Positions 7,654 through 16,571 of a DNA stretch of 64,000 nt are shown in pieces. The notes beneath the pieces are model-generated. The model saw nothing but the letters and a program-made list of their open reading frames with translations. It had not been told where the DNA came from and made no database searches. The position numbers and the translations under genes were made by a program. The DNA comes from Clostridioides sp. ES-S-0010-02 (GTDB lineage Bacteria > Bacillota > Clostridia > Peptostreptococcales > Peptostreptococcaceae), in NCBI GenBank assembly GCA_020641055.1, contig CP067345.1, positions 1,419,317 to 1,483,316 on the forward strand, read 5' to 3'. Every line of letters begins with the position of its first letter. The first letter of the stretch is position 1.

Positions 7654-9561
7654 TTGAAAATTAGAAGATATTTAATTTTAGTAATTATAATTCTAATTAC
7701 AACAGGCCAGAGTTTTATTTCTTATGGACTAGAGAGTTTTGAAGAAAGTTATAAAAGTGTAGAACAATTAAATAACTTTAAGCACAAAATAGAAAACTCA
7801 TCTAAAGAAATAACCATTTTTCACACTAATGACATACATGGAAGATATGCTGAAGGTGATGAATATATACAAATAGGTAATCTAGCTACATTAAAAAAGG
7901 AAACTCCAAATTCAATTTTAGTAGATGCAGGAGATTGCTTACATGGGTTACCAATAGTAAATATGAATAAAGGTGAAGATGCAATTAAATTAATTAAAAG
8001 TGTTGGATATGACTATATTACTCCAGGAAATCATGACTTCAATTATGGAAAGGATAGATTATTAGAGCTATCTAAAATTGCTAATTCAGGAGATAAAACT
8101 TTAAAATTTTTAGCATCAAATATATTTGAAGATGATAAGAACATATTTGACAGTAATGATATAAAAGAAATATATGGTATAAAAATAGGATTTTTTGGGC
8201 TTACAACCCAAGAAACAAAAAGTAAGACAGGCTCTAAAAATGTAGAAGGATTAGAGTTTAGAAATCCTATAGAAAGTGCAAAAGAGCAAGTAAATGAATT
8301 AAAAAGAAAAGGTGCTGATGTAATAGTTGCAATATCACATATTGGAACTAATAGTTTAAGTAAGCCAAATAGTATAGATATAGCAAATAAAGTTAATGGT
8401 ATTGATTTAATTATTGATGGTCATAGCCACACTAAGTTTGAAAATGGTAAACAGGTTGGTGATACACTGATTGTAAGCACAGGGCAATATCTAGAACATA
8501 TTGGTGAAGTAAAGTTAACATTGGATACTAATGATACAGAACATATAAAAATAGAAAATAAATCAGCAAGATTAATTGAAAAAGAAGAAGCATTAGAGTA
8601 TAAGCTTGATTCTAACATAAGTGAAAAGATTGGTGAAATAAAGAAACAGCAGGAACAAGTTTTAGATAAAGTGATAGGAGTAACAAAAAATACTCTAGAT
8701 GGCTCATATGAAAATGTAAGGACAAAAGAAACGAATCTAGGAAATTTAATAGGTGATATCTTATTAGATAAAACTAAAGCAGATATTTCGCTATTTAATG
8801 GGGGGAATATAAGAGATACAATTGAAAAAGGGGATATAACAATAGGAAGTATTGCAGATGTATTCCCTTTTAGCAATACTATAGTTACTAAAAAACTTAC
8901 AGGAGAACAAATAAAAAGTGTTTTAGAACATGGAGTAAAACTGTATCCAGAAAAAAATTCAGCCTTTTTACAAGTGGGTGGAATCTCATACTATTTTGAC
9001 CCAAAGCAGAAAGAAGGAGAAAAAATAACTGGTATTATGAAAGATGGAAAATCACTTGACATGAATAAAGAGTATACAGTTGCAACCAATGATTATATAG
9101 CACTAGGTGGAGATGAATTTCCTTGCTTATCAAAAGAACCAATGTTAGAAGATTTTGGAAGTTTAGAAAGCGCAGTAATTGAGTATATAGAGTATAAAAA
9201 AGAAATCTGCAAGAGTGTAGATGGAAGAATTAGCATTAAAACTAAGGAAGAATTGATAATTAAAAGTAATGAGAGTAACTTAGTATTAAATGGTGATGAA
9301 GATAATTTAAATGATAGCGAAGACAGTGCAAATAATGAGGATACTAAAAACTCAAATGAGAATAAACGTAAAAATTTAGATAAAATGAAAGCTAGAGAAA
9401 GTTCTAATATAAAAGCATCTAAAGCAGAAATTAAAGAGAAATCTCCTAAAACAGGCGATTTAGGTATCAAAGATAGTATGTTTATATTTGTAGCTTCGAG
9501 TGTTTTAATTTACTTATTCAATAATAATCAGATAAATTTAAAAAATAAAAAAGTAAAATGA
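7654..9561 (+). CDS. Surface-anchored 5'-nucleotidase / 2',3'-cyclic phosphodiesterase with SPKTG sortase signal
   Basis: A 635-residue exported protein. Translation starts at TTG (7654), 10 bases after a perfect AGGAGG. Residues 1-26 form a signal peptide. The metallophosphatase domain (about 52-290) shows HTNDIHG (N59, D60, H62), VDAGD, PGNHDF and DGHSH, the ligands of the dinuclear centre. The 5_nucleotid_C domain (about 335-510) has NGGNIRDTI. A low-complexity Asn/Asp/Glu/Lys-rich linker follows, then SPKTG at 597-601, a hydrophobic helix and a basic tail. C. difficile sortase B is known to recognise SPKTG, so the enzyme should be covalently bound to peptidoglycan, where it could release nucleosides and phosphate from extracellular nucleotides. 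Confidence 0.9.
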   Translation: MKIRRYLILVIIILITTGQSFISYGLESFEESYKSVEQLNNFKHKIENSSKEITIFHTNDIHGRYAEGDEYIQIGNLATLKKETPNSILVDAGDCLHGLPIVNMNKGEDAIKLIKSVGYDYITPGNHDFNYGKDRLLELSKIANSGDKTLKFLASNIFEDDKNIFDSNDIKEIYGIKIGFFGLTTQETKSKTGSKNVEGLEFRNPIESAKEQVNELKRKGADVIVAISHIGTNSLSKPNSIDIANKVNGIDLIIDGHSHTKFENGKQVGDTLIVSTGQYLEHIGEVKLTLDTNDTEHIKIENKSARLIEKEEALEYKLDSNISEKIGEIKKQQEQVLDKVIGVTKNTLDGSYENVRTKETNLGNLIGDILLDKTKADISLFNGGNIRDTIEKGDITIGSIADVFPFSNTIVTKKLTGEQIKSVLEHGVKLYPEKNSAFLQVGGISYYFDPKQKEGEKITGIMKDGKSLDMNKEYTVATNDYIALGGDEFPCLSKEPMLEDFGSLESAVIEYIEYKKEICKSVDGRISIKTKEELIIKSNESNLVLNGDEDNLNDSEDSANNEDTKNSNENKRKNLDKMKARESSNIKASKAEIKEKSPKTGDLGIKDSMFIFVASSVLIYLFNNNQINLKNKKVK

Positions 9562-9649
9562 AATTAGTAATAAAATCAATAATAAAATAGAATTAATAAT
9601 TATTTATTGATAAATAGGTATTAATTATTATATAAAATACAAACCTAAG

Positions 9650-9693
9650 CAAAGGTAATTGGATGTTTAAATACTGGATTGCCTTTGTTTTTT
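9650..9693 (+). terminator. Terminator after the nucleotidase gene
   Basis: CAAAGGTAAT (9650-9659) pairs with ATTGCCTTTG (9678-9687, one G-U pair) and is followed by six T. Confidence 0.8.
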
Positions 9694-9841
9694 ATTTATA
9701 GTAATATCGAATCAATAATTGTACCCTTGATTAAAAACAAATATATTATTAACTTATTATTGGTATGTTTATTTTATTATCTAAGTGTGTAAAATCTTCT
9801 TGATGATTAAAAAATATTTATAAATTGTCAAATAAAATGGC

Positions 9842-9871
9842 TTAGTTAGTATGATATAATTTAGCTAGTAT
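9842..9871 (+). promoter_or_regulatory. Extended -10 promoter of the two-component operon, flanked by direct repeats
   Basis: TGATATAAT (9852-9860) is an extended -10 element. The 11-base direct repeats TTAGTTAGTAT (9842-9852) and TTAGCTAGTAT (9861-9871) flank it with 19-base phasing, close to two helical turns, as expected for a dimer of an OmpR-type regulator. Autoregulation by the downstream response regulator is inference. Confidence 0.45.
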
Positions 9872-9894
9872 ACATAATAATGGAGGAGAAAAAC

Positions 9895-10602
9895 ATGAAT
9901 AATATATTACTTTTAGAAGATGATAAATCTTTAAATAGAGGGATTAGCTTTAAATTAAAAAAAGAGGGATACAATGTTTTTAATACATTTAGTATAGAAG
10001 AGGCAAGAGGTATTTTTTTTAAAGAGGATATAAATTTAATTATTTCTGATATAGGTTTACCAGATGGAAGTGGGTTTGATTTTTGTGAGGAGATTAGAAA
10101 GAAAAGTGATGTTTATATAATAATGCTTACAGCACTTGATGAAGAAGTGGATATTGTTACAGGTTATGATTTAGGTGCAGATGATTATATTACAAAGCCA
10201 TTTAGTTTGATGGTATTAATCTCAAAAGTAAATGCATTTATGAAAAGGGTAAATACAGTAAAAAATTACACTTTACTGGTTTGTGATGATTTGTTTTTTT
10301 ATTATATAGAAAATAAACTGATTATAAAAAATGATGACAAGGAAGAAGAAATAATTTTAAGTAAAACAGAGACTAAACTATTAAGATATTTGATGGAAAA
10401 TTCAATGCAAGCTTTGACCAAAGAACAACTATTAGAATCTTTATGGGATAGTAGTGGTAATTTTGTAGATGATAATACAGTTGCAGTAAATATAAGAAGA
10501 CTTAGACAAAAAGTAGAAAAGAATCCTTCTGAACCTAAGTATATAAAAACAGTAAGAGGAGTTGGATATATATGGGGTGAAAGGAGTATAAAAAAATGTT
10601 AA
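9895..10602 (+). CDS. OmpR-family response regulator
   Basis: A 235-residue response regulator. The ATG at 9880 overlaps the SD (GGAGGAG, 9882-9888), so the ATG at 9895 is chosen. The receiver domain has acidic pocket E8-D9-D10, phosphoacceptor D52 (ISDIGLPDG) and the lysine of YITKPF. The C-terminal winged helix (about 135-235) carries LSKTETKLLRYLM and TVRGVGYIW, the OmpR/PhoB DNA-binding fold. It overlaps the kinase gene by 7 bases and precedes an ABC exporter, the arrangement of Firmicutes systems that sense and remove cell-envelope stress agents such as antimicrobial peptides. The signal is unknown. Confidence 0.93.
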   Translation: MNNILLLEDDKSLNRGISFKLKKEGYNVFNTFSIEEARGIFFKEDINLIISDIGLPDGSGFDFCEEIRKKSDVYIIMLTALDEEVDIVTGYDLGADDYITKPFSLMVLISKVNAFMKRVNTVKNYTLLVCDDLFFYYIENKLIIKNDDKEEEIILSKTETKLLRYLMENSMQALTKEQLLESLWDSSGNFVDDNTVAVNIRRLRQKVEKNPSEPKYIKTVRGVGYIWGERSIKKC

Positions 10603-11906
10603 AAGATATAAATACCAAAGAAAATTTTAGTATTAAAGAGGACTATATAATGAAAAAGGCTGTTATATATTCTATTTTATCCATGCTTGTGGTAACACTT
10701 GCATTTATATTTTTTGAATATAATAGACTATATGTTTTATATGAACATCAAATAAAAAATACTCAAAGTATGGCAGGTATGTTGATTGAAAAATATCCAG
10801 ATGATGAGGTAGATATAGTAAAGTCTATTTATAATTTTGACTATAGTAATGCAGAGGTTGGAGAAAAAGCACTTGAAAAATTTGGATATGGGCTAGAAAA
10901 TAAAATGTCAAATGATAAAAACTTTGGCATATATTTAAAATCTTTTTTTAAAGAATCAATTTTTGTTTTTTTAATAATGTTTATAGCCGTTACAGGAATA
11001 ATATATTATTTTATAAGATACATAAACAAAAGATTAAGCAAGATTTATTTTATAGTGGAGCAAATGGCACAAGAAAATTATTTAAAAGAAGGTAGCAAGT
11101 TAGATAATTCTGGTTATTTGGTAGAATATAATGAGTATTTTAAAGAGGGTACATTTAGTAAGATTAACAATTGCCTGTATGAGTTAAATAGAAGTTTAAA
11201 GATAAAATTTATTAAATTAGAAAAAGAAAAGGAAAGTGTAAAATCATTAGTAACAGACATTTCTCATCAATTAAAAACTCCCTTAGCATCATTAAAATTA
11301 TATAATACATTACTTATAGAAGAAGACTTAGACGAAGATGAAGCACATGAGTTTTTATTAACTAATAAAAATTCTATAAATAAATTGGAAAATTTAATAA
11401 ATTCTTTAGTTAACATATCAAGACTAGAGATTAGTATGATAAGCATAAAAAAAGAAGATAATGACATAAAAAGTACTATTTTAAATGCTATAGAAAGTAT
11501 AACTCCTAAAGCGAGAATTAAAAATATAACATTAAAAATAAATGAATTTAATAGTAGAATTATACCTCACGATAAAAAATGGACTGAGGAAAGTATTTTT
11601 AATGTATTAGACAATGCTGTTAAGTATACAGAAAGAAATGGAGAAGTAAATATATCCATAGAAGAGACTGTAAACTATTTTAAAATCATAATAGAGGATA
11701 ATGGTAAAGGAATTGCAAAAAATGAATTTAATAACATATTTAAACGTTTTTATAGAGGAACAGATGAAGAAATTGAATCTATAGAAGGTAGTGGTGTAGG
11801 ATTGTATTTAAGTAGAAAAATTTTGGAAGAACAAGGTGGTAATATCATGGTATCTTCTAATCTAGGAAAAGGAAGTAAGTTTTCTTTGTTTCTTACAACT
11901 ATGTAA
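10596..11906 (+). CDS. Sensor histidine kinase of the ABC-linked two-component system
   Basis: A 436-residue membrane kinase. An N-terminal hydrophobic segment (about 24-41) and a second one (about 127-145) bracket an extracellular loop of roughly 85 residues; a HisKA domain follows with H224 in SHQLKTPLAS, then HATPase motifs DNAVKYT, EDNGKGI and GSGVGLYL. The loop is longer than that of the intramembrane-sensing BceS-type kinases, so it may bind a ligand directly. The start ATG overlaps the end of the regulator gene and has SD AAAGGAG; translation is probably coupled. The ABC ATPase gene begins 115 bases downstream. Confidence 0.92.
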   Translation: MLKDINTKENFSIKEDYIMKKAVIYSILSMLVVTLAFIFFEYNRLYVLYEHQIKNTQSMAGMLIEKYPDDEVDIVKSIYNFDYSNAEVGEKALEKFGYGLENKMSNDKNFGIYLKSFFKESIFVFLIMFIAVTGIIYYFIRYINKRLSKIYFIVEQMAQENYLKEGSKLDNSGYLVEYNEYFKEGTFSKINNCLYELNRSLKIKFIKLEKEKESVKSLVTDISHQLKTPLASLKLYNTLLIEEDLDEDEAHEFLLTNKNSINKLENLINSLVNISRLEISMISIKKEDNDIKSTILNAIESITPKARIKNITLKINEFNSRIIPHDKKWTEESIFNVLDNAVKYTERNGEVNISIEETVNYFKIIIEDNGKGIAKNEFNNIFKRFYRGTDEEIESIEGSGVGLYLSRKILEEQGGNIMVSSNLGKGSKFSLFLTTM

Positions 11907-12021
11907 TGTTTACTGAAAGGAGAATGTAATCCTCTACATATATTATATAAGTATAAACAGCTCCACAAATTAGAAGTAGATGATTAAGGAGCAACATAAC
12001 TTAGAGTGAGGGGATAATTTT

Positions 12022-12705
12022 ATGAAAATACTATATACTGAAAGTTTATCAAAACATTATGGAGAAGGAGAAAGTTTAGTAAAAGCTTTAGATGATGTAA
12101 ATTTAGAAATAAATGAAGGTGAATTTGTAGCTATAATAGGTAAATCTGGTTCTGGAAAAAGTACATTGTTACATATGATAGGTGGTCTCGATATACCTAC
12201 ATCTGGCAAGGTATACATTGATAATAAAAACATATTTACATTGAAAGAAGAAGAACTTGCTGTATTTAGAAGAAGAAAAATAGGCTTTATATTTCAAAGC
12301 TACAATCTAATTCCATCTCTTAATGTATGGGAAAATGTAGTATTACCAATCGGTCTAGATGGTAGAACTGTGGATGAACAATTTATAAAAGACCTTTTAA
12401 AATCTTTGGGGCTTGAAAATAAACACGATGTTTTACCAAATACATTATCAGGAGGTCAACAACAAAGAGTAGCAATAGCAAGAGCTTTGGCAACAAGACC
12501 AGCCATAATACTTGCTGATGAGCCAACTGGAAACTTGGATTCCAAAACATCAGATGAAGTTATGAGTATACTAAAGTCTATGTCTAAGAAATATAGTCAA
12601 ACTTTGGTTATGATAACTCATGATGATAGTATAGCTCAAATGGCTGATAGAGTTATATTTATAGAGGATGGTAAGGTGTCAAAGGTTGGTGACAAAAATG
12701 ATTAA
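12022..12705 (+). CDS. ABC transporter ATP-binding protein (MacB/LolD type)
   Basis: A 227-residue ATPase subunit with Walker A GKSGSGKST (40-48), Q-loop (FIFQSYNLIPSLNVWENV), signature LSGGQQQR, Walker B (IILADEPTGNLD) and H-loop (ITHD). The ADEPTGNLD and ENVxLP motifs are typical of the LolD/MacB/FtsE subgroup that drives FtsX-type permeases without transporting substrate in the classic way. The last 8 bases overlap the permease start. With the regulator-kinase genes upstream it forms a four-gene unit. Confidence 0.94.
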   Translation: MKILYTESLSKHYGEGESLVKALDDVNLEINEGEFVAIIGKSGSGKSTLLHMIGGLDIPTSGKVYIDNKNIFTLKEEELAVFRRRKIGFIFQSYNLIPSLNVWENVVLPIGLDGRTVDEQFIKDLLKSLGLENKHDVLPNTLSGGQQQRVAIARALATRPAIILADEPTGNLDSKTSDEVMSILKSMSKKYSQTLVMITHDDSIAQMADRVIFIEDGKVSKVGDKND

Positions 12706-15082
12706 TACTACTAAAATAGCAAAAAGTAATGTAAAACAAAATAAATCAAAAAGTATATTAATAATAATAACTATAATACTTTCAACATTGATGCTTTCAT
12801 CTATAGGTATTTATATTGTCGATACAAGAGAATATCAAAAGGAAAATACAATAAAGTATTCAGGCAATTATCAAGGAGTATTAGCAAATGTAAATGAAAA
12901 ACAAGCTGAAATATTAAGTAATCATGCAGATATTGAACTAGCTGGAAAAATGAATGGAGTGGGTGTTGAGAAGCTAGAAGATGATACAACCATTTCATTA
13001 TCATATATGAATGAAGAGGGTTTAAAATTAAATAATTTTGAATTTATAAAAGGAAAATTACCAACAAAAGAAAATGAAATAGTACTAGATAGTGGAGCTT
13101 TAAAAGCATTAGGTCATGGTCAAAAATTAGGTGAAAAAATAAAAGTACCTTATGATGATTATAAAAGCGACAAAAGAATAGAAAAAGAATTTATAATAAC
13201 TGGAATCTTAGAAACTAGTGAAATATATGAAGCAGGAAAGAATTATTCTGCTATTATATCAGAAACATATATGAAAAATACTAGAGATATGTCACAAGAA
13301 GATTTCAATATATATGTTAAATTAAAAGATAAGAGTGATTTATCTATAGAACAGGCAAAAGAAAAATTAAATAAGATTGCAAATGATATAGGATTAGATA
13401 CTAATAATATACTTGTAAATGAAAATTATATAAATGCTTTAAAACCAGATAGTGAAACAATGATAGGAGGAGTTCTTATAGGCTTAGTAATTGTATTGTC
13501 TAGTATATTGGTAATATACAATATATTCTACATCTCAATAGTTACTAAAGTACAAGAGTTTGGAAAACTTAGAGCAATTGGTGCAACTAAAAAACAAGTA
13601 AAAGCAATAGTGTTTAAGGAAGGCTTTATATTAGCAGGAATAGCAATACCAGTAGGAACAATTTTAGGTTATGCACTTGCAAATATTATAATAAAATCAT
13701 TTATGGATGTAGATGTAAAATCATCACAATTACCAGTGCTATTATTGGTTGTGGTAATAAGTTTTATATCTGTTGTTTTATCACTTTTGAAACCAATGAA
13801 AGTAGCTTCAAAGGTATCTATAGTTGATGCAGTAAGATATACTGGAAATGAAATAAGTGGTAAAAATGATAGAAAAGGACATAAAAATATAAATTTAAAG
13901 AATTTATCAAAAGCAAATTTAGAAAGAAATAAAAAGCGTACTTATATGACACTGACATCTCTTATGTTAAGTGGAACTATATTTATAACAGTATCTACTG
14001 CTTTAGAAAGTTTTAATGCTGAGAAGATGGCTAGAGAGCATTTTCCTTATGATATAGAAGTTAGATTTACTGGATATGAAATGGATAGCGACAAGAATCC
14101 TGAAAGTAATTTGAATATTCTACAAATGAATAATCCATTAGGTAAAGACTTTTTAAACCAAGTAAAGAGTATAGAAGGAGTCAAAAAAACTGAATTAGGA
14201 AATTCTGTAAAAATTGGGATGGAGGATTATAATGTTGAGTTTAAACATGACCTTTTACAGAGCATAAATGAAAATGATGTGAAGGATTTAAATAAAAACC
14301 TAATAGATGGAAAAATAAATTTTGAAGGGTTACAAACAGGAAACGAAATAGTCATTACTCACCTTGATACAGCAAAAGAAATGGGTGTAAAGGCTGGAGA
14401 TAAAATAAAATTAACTCTATATGATGGAGATAAAGAGATAAAAAAAGAATTTAAAGTTCAAGCAATAGCTATGGGAACTCCAAGTTTTGGTATAGGAAAA
14501 GATTTTATAGATAGAACTTTGAAATATGATACAACAAGTACCATTGGAATATATACTGAAGAAGGAAAATATCAAGAAGTTAAAGATGCTATAAAGAAAA
14601 TTGCTAAATCTAATGGATATTTAGAAGCGGATTTTTTAGATAGTAGAATAGAATCAAATAAGATGATGATTTCATTTATAAAAATAATGGGCTATACTTT
14701 AACTGGTATAATAGGTGTTATTGGATTTATGAATCTTGTAAATACAATGATAACTAGTATAGTTACTAGAAAAAAAGAACTTGGTATGCTTCAAGCAATT
14801 GGACTTACTAATAGACAATTAGTAAAAATGCTTAATTCAGAAGCTATATATTATACTTCTAGAATGATGATAGGAAGTATTGTCTTTGGAGGTATATTAG
14901 GATACATTGCAGTTGTATTTTTAAGAAAAACTGGATTATCTTATGCAACATATGCATTACCAATAGTACCAATTTTATTTATGGTTGTATTTATCCTTAT
15001 AGCTCAATTTATAACAACTTATTTAATAGGAAGAAGCTTTAACAAAGAATCTCTTATTGATAGAGTAAGATATAGTGAATAA
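12698..15082 (+). CDS. ABC transporter permease with two FtsX domains
   Basis: The start is set at ATG 12698, overlapping the ATPase stop (MINTTKIAKSNVKQNK is the usual N-terminus); the longer frame from 12668 is unlikely. The 794-residue protein has a first TM helix near 18-38, a large extracytoplasmic domain, then three TM helices (about 250-375) forming FtsX domain one. The pattern repeats: a TM near 420-440, a second external domain, and three TM helices near 665-785. Both cytoplasmic coupling regions carry the family signature (EFGKLRAIGATKKQV and ELGMLQAIGLTNRQL). This is the MacB/LolCDE-like double-FtsX layout, not the BceB ten-helix type. Likely roles are lipid or peptide release, or resistance. 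Confidence 0.9.
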   Translation: MINTTKIAKSNVKQNKSKSILIIITIILSTLMLSSIGIYIVDTREYQKENTIKYSGNYQGVLANVNEKQAEILSNHADIELAGKMNGVGVEKLEDDTTISLSYMNEEGLKLNNFEFIKGKLPTKENEIVLDSGALKALGHGQKLGEKIKVPYDDYKSDKRIEKEFIITGILETSEIYEAGKNYSAIISETYMKNTRDMSQEDFNIYVKLKDKSDLSIEQAKEKLNKIANDIGLDTNNILVNENYINALKPDSETMIGGVLIGLVIVLSSILVIYNIFYISIVTKVQEFGKLRAIGATKKQVKAIVFKEGFILAGIAIPVGTILGYALANIIIKSFMDVDVKSSQLPVLLLVVVISFISVVLSLLKPMKVASKVSIVDAVRYTGNEISGKNDRKGHKNINLKNLSKANLERNKKRTYMTLTSLMLSGTIFITVSTALESFNAEKMAREHFPYDIEVRFTGYEMDSDKNPESNLNILQMNNPLGKDFLNQVKSIEGVKKTELGNSVKIGMEDYNVEFKHDLLQSINENDVKDLNKNLIDGKINFEGLQTGNEIVITHLDTAKEMGVKAGDKIKLTLYDGDKEIKKEFKVQAIAMGTPSFGIGKDFIDRTLKYDTTSTIGIYTEEGKYQEVKDAIKKIAKSNGYLEADFLDSRIESNKMMISFIKIMGYTLTGIIGVIGFMNLVNTMITSIVTRKKELGMLQAIGLTNRQLVKMLNSEAIYYTSRMMIGSIVFGGILGYIAVVFLRKTGLSYATYALPIVPILFMVVFILIAQFITTYLIGRSFNKESLIDRVRYSE

Positions 15083-15164
15083 AAATATATAAAAAGCTAT
15101 ATTTAATTTTTAAACAGGATTATAGAAGATATAAAAATAGAGTTAAATAGGTTAATAATATACA

Positions 15165-15212
15165 AATACAGGGCAAGTGGCTTAAATGTTCATATGTCCT
15201 GTATTTTGTTGT
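15165..15212 (+). terminator. Terminator after the ABC permease gene
   Basis: AATACAGGGCA (15165-15175) pairs with TGTCCTGTATT (15195-15205), followed by TTGTTGTTTTT. Confidence 0.7.
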
Positions 15213-15313
15213 TTTTACTGTTATAAAATTCTTATTAATATAACTTATCAATTTAAGTTGTAAGTGATAGTGTGTTTAATGTTCAGAAGATTGTTATCAG
15301 AAAAAAATGTATT

Positions 15314-15370
15314 GGTACAATTCTAAAAAAATATAAAATTGTACCATGAAAAATGAAAATTTTGTATAAT
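15314..15370 (+). promoter_or_regulatory. Inverted repeat and promoter before the class V aminotransferase
   Basis: GGTACAATT (15314-15322) and AATTGTACC (15337-15345) form a perfect 9-base inverted repeat with 14-base spacing. A -10 TATAAT lies at 15365-15370, so the right half-site falls where the -35 region would be. This geometry suggests a repressor or activator operator; the protein is unknown. The remaining bases between 15213 and 15403 show nothing else. Confidence 0.5.
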
Positions 15371-15403
15371 AATCGTATAGAAAATAAAAAGGAGCTGATA
15401 TAT

Positions 15404-16546
15404 ATGAATAATAAAATTAATTATGCACCAGGACCAACAGAAACTAGAGAAAATGTAAGGCTAATAAGAGCAGAGAAAACAACTAACCCAGATATAGATG
15501 TTGATTTTGTTGAGTTTTATAAGAAGACATGTGAAAAGTTTGGAAATATAGTTGGTACAAAGAATGATATTTACATATTAAGTGGTGAAGGAATATTGGG
15601 ACTTGAAGCAGCTTGTGCTTCACTGACAGAGAAGGGTGATAGAGTTCTTGTAATTGACAATGGTATATATGGAGAAGGATTTAAAGACTTTGTAAAAATG
15701 TATGGTGGAGAGTATGTGCTTTTTTCAAGTCAATATACAAAAAGTATAGATGTTGATGAGTTAAGAAAGTTTTTAGAAAAGGATAATAACTTTAAATATG
15801 CAACAGTGGTTCATTGTGATACTCCAACAGGTGTATTAAATGATGTAAGTGAGATATGTCCGCTATTGAAGGAATATGGAATCTTAACTGTAGTGGATTC
15901 TGTGGCAGGTATGGTGGGTGAAAGGTTAAATGTAGATGAATCTAAAATAGATGTAATATTAGGCGGTTCTCAAAAAGCTATTTCTGCACCTGCGGGTCTT
16001 ACTATAGTTGGTATAAGTCAAGATGCAAAAAATTGTATAAAAAATAGAAAAACAGACATAGTAGGTTTTTATTGTAATTTAAGTATATGGGAAGGATATT
16101 ACGAAAAAAAATATTTCCCTTATACAATGCCAATAAGTGACATAATGGGTCTTGATAGAGCCTTAGACAATATACTAGAAGAGGGTGTGGAAAAGGTATT
16201 AAGTAGACATGAGAAAATAGCTTCTAGTGTAAGACAAGCTGTTGAAGAATATGGTTTAGAATTGTTTTTAGAAGAAGGATATTCTAATACAGTGACAGCA
16301 ATAAAAATACCTGAAAGTATAGGAGCATTAAAACTTACTGATTATATGCTTAAAAATTACAATACACTTGTTGCAACATCATTAAATCAATATATGGATG
16401 CTATTTTGAGAATAGGTCATATGGGGGAAAATGCTAGTCTTGATAAAATAGTTCACATATTAAATGTATTGGATAAAAGTTTAAAAGCATTAGAATTTAA
16501 TACAAATGGAAGTTTAGTAGATTTATTTAATAAATATTATTTTTAG
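15404..16546 (+). CDS. PLP-dependent class V aminotransferase (alanine-glyoxylate/serine-pyruvate type)
   Basis: A 380-residue fold-type I PLP enzyme. The start is set at ATG 15404, after SD AAAAGGAGC, giving the usual N-terminus NYAPGPTETRE. The family blocks are visible: SGEGILGLEA (phosphate binding), CDTPTGVLND, VVDSVAGM with the PLP-contacting aspartate, and GSQKAISAPAG with the PLP lysine K191. These fit alanine:glyoxylate or serine:pyruvate aminotransferases. An ECF transporter S component follows after 25 bases, so the pair is one transcription unit; the transported vitamin may be linked to the reaction. True amino donor and acceptor cannot be assigned. Confidence 0.83.
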   Translation: MNNKINYAPGPTETRENVRLIRAEKTTNPDIDVDFVEFYKKTCEKFGNIVGTKNDIYILSGEGILGLEAACASLTEKGDRVLVIDNGIYGEGFKDFVKMYGGEYVLFSSQYTKSIDVDELRKFLEKDNNFKYATVVHCDTPTGVLNDVSEICPLLKEYGILTVVDSVAGMVGERLNVDESKIDVILGGSQKAISAPAGLTIVGISQDAKNCIKNRKTDIVGFYCNLSIWEGYYEKKYFPYTMPISDIMGLDRALDNILEEGVEKVLSRHEKIASSVRQAVEEYGLELFLEEGYSNTVTAIKIPESIGALKLTDYMLKNYNTLVATSLNQYMDAILRIGHMGENASLDKIVHILNVLDKSLKALEFNTNGSLVDLFNKYYF

Positions 16547-16571
16547 TCACAATATAAAAGGAGGATGTGGC

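Noticed and set aside
8421-9470. Antisense ORFs of 125-151 residues inside the nucleotidase gene
   Set aside because: They are low-complexity, Ser/Leu/Ile-rich shadows of the real gene with no ribosome sites.
9880-9894. Response regulator starting at ATG 9880
   Set aside because: This ATG overlaps the GGAGGAG ribosome site that serves the ATG at 9895.
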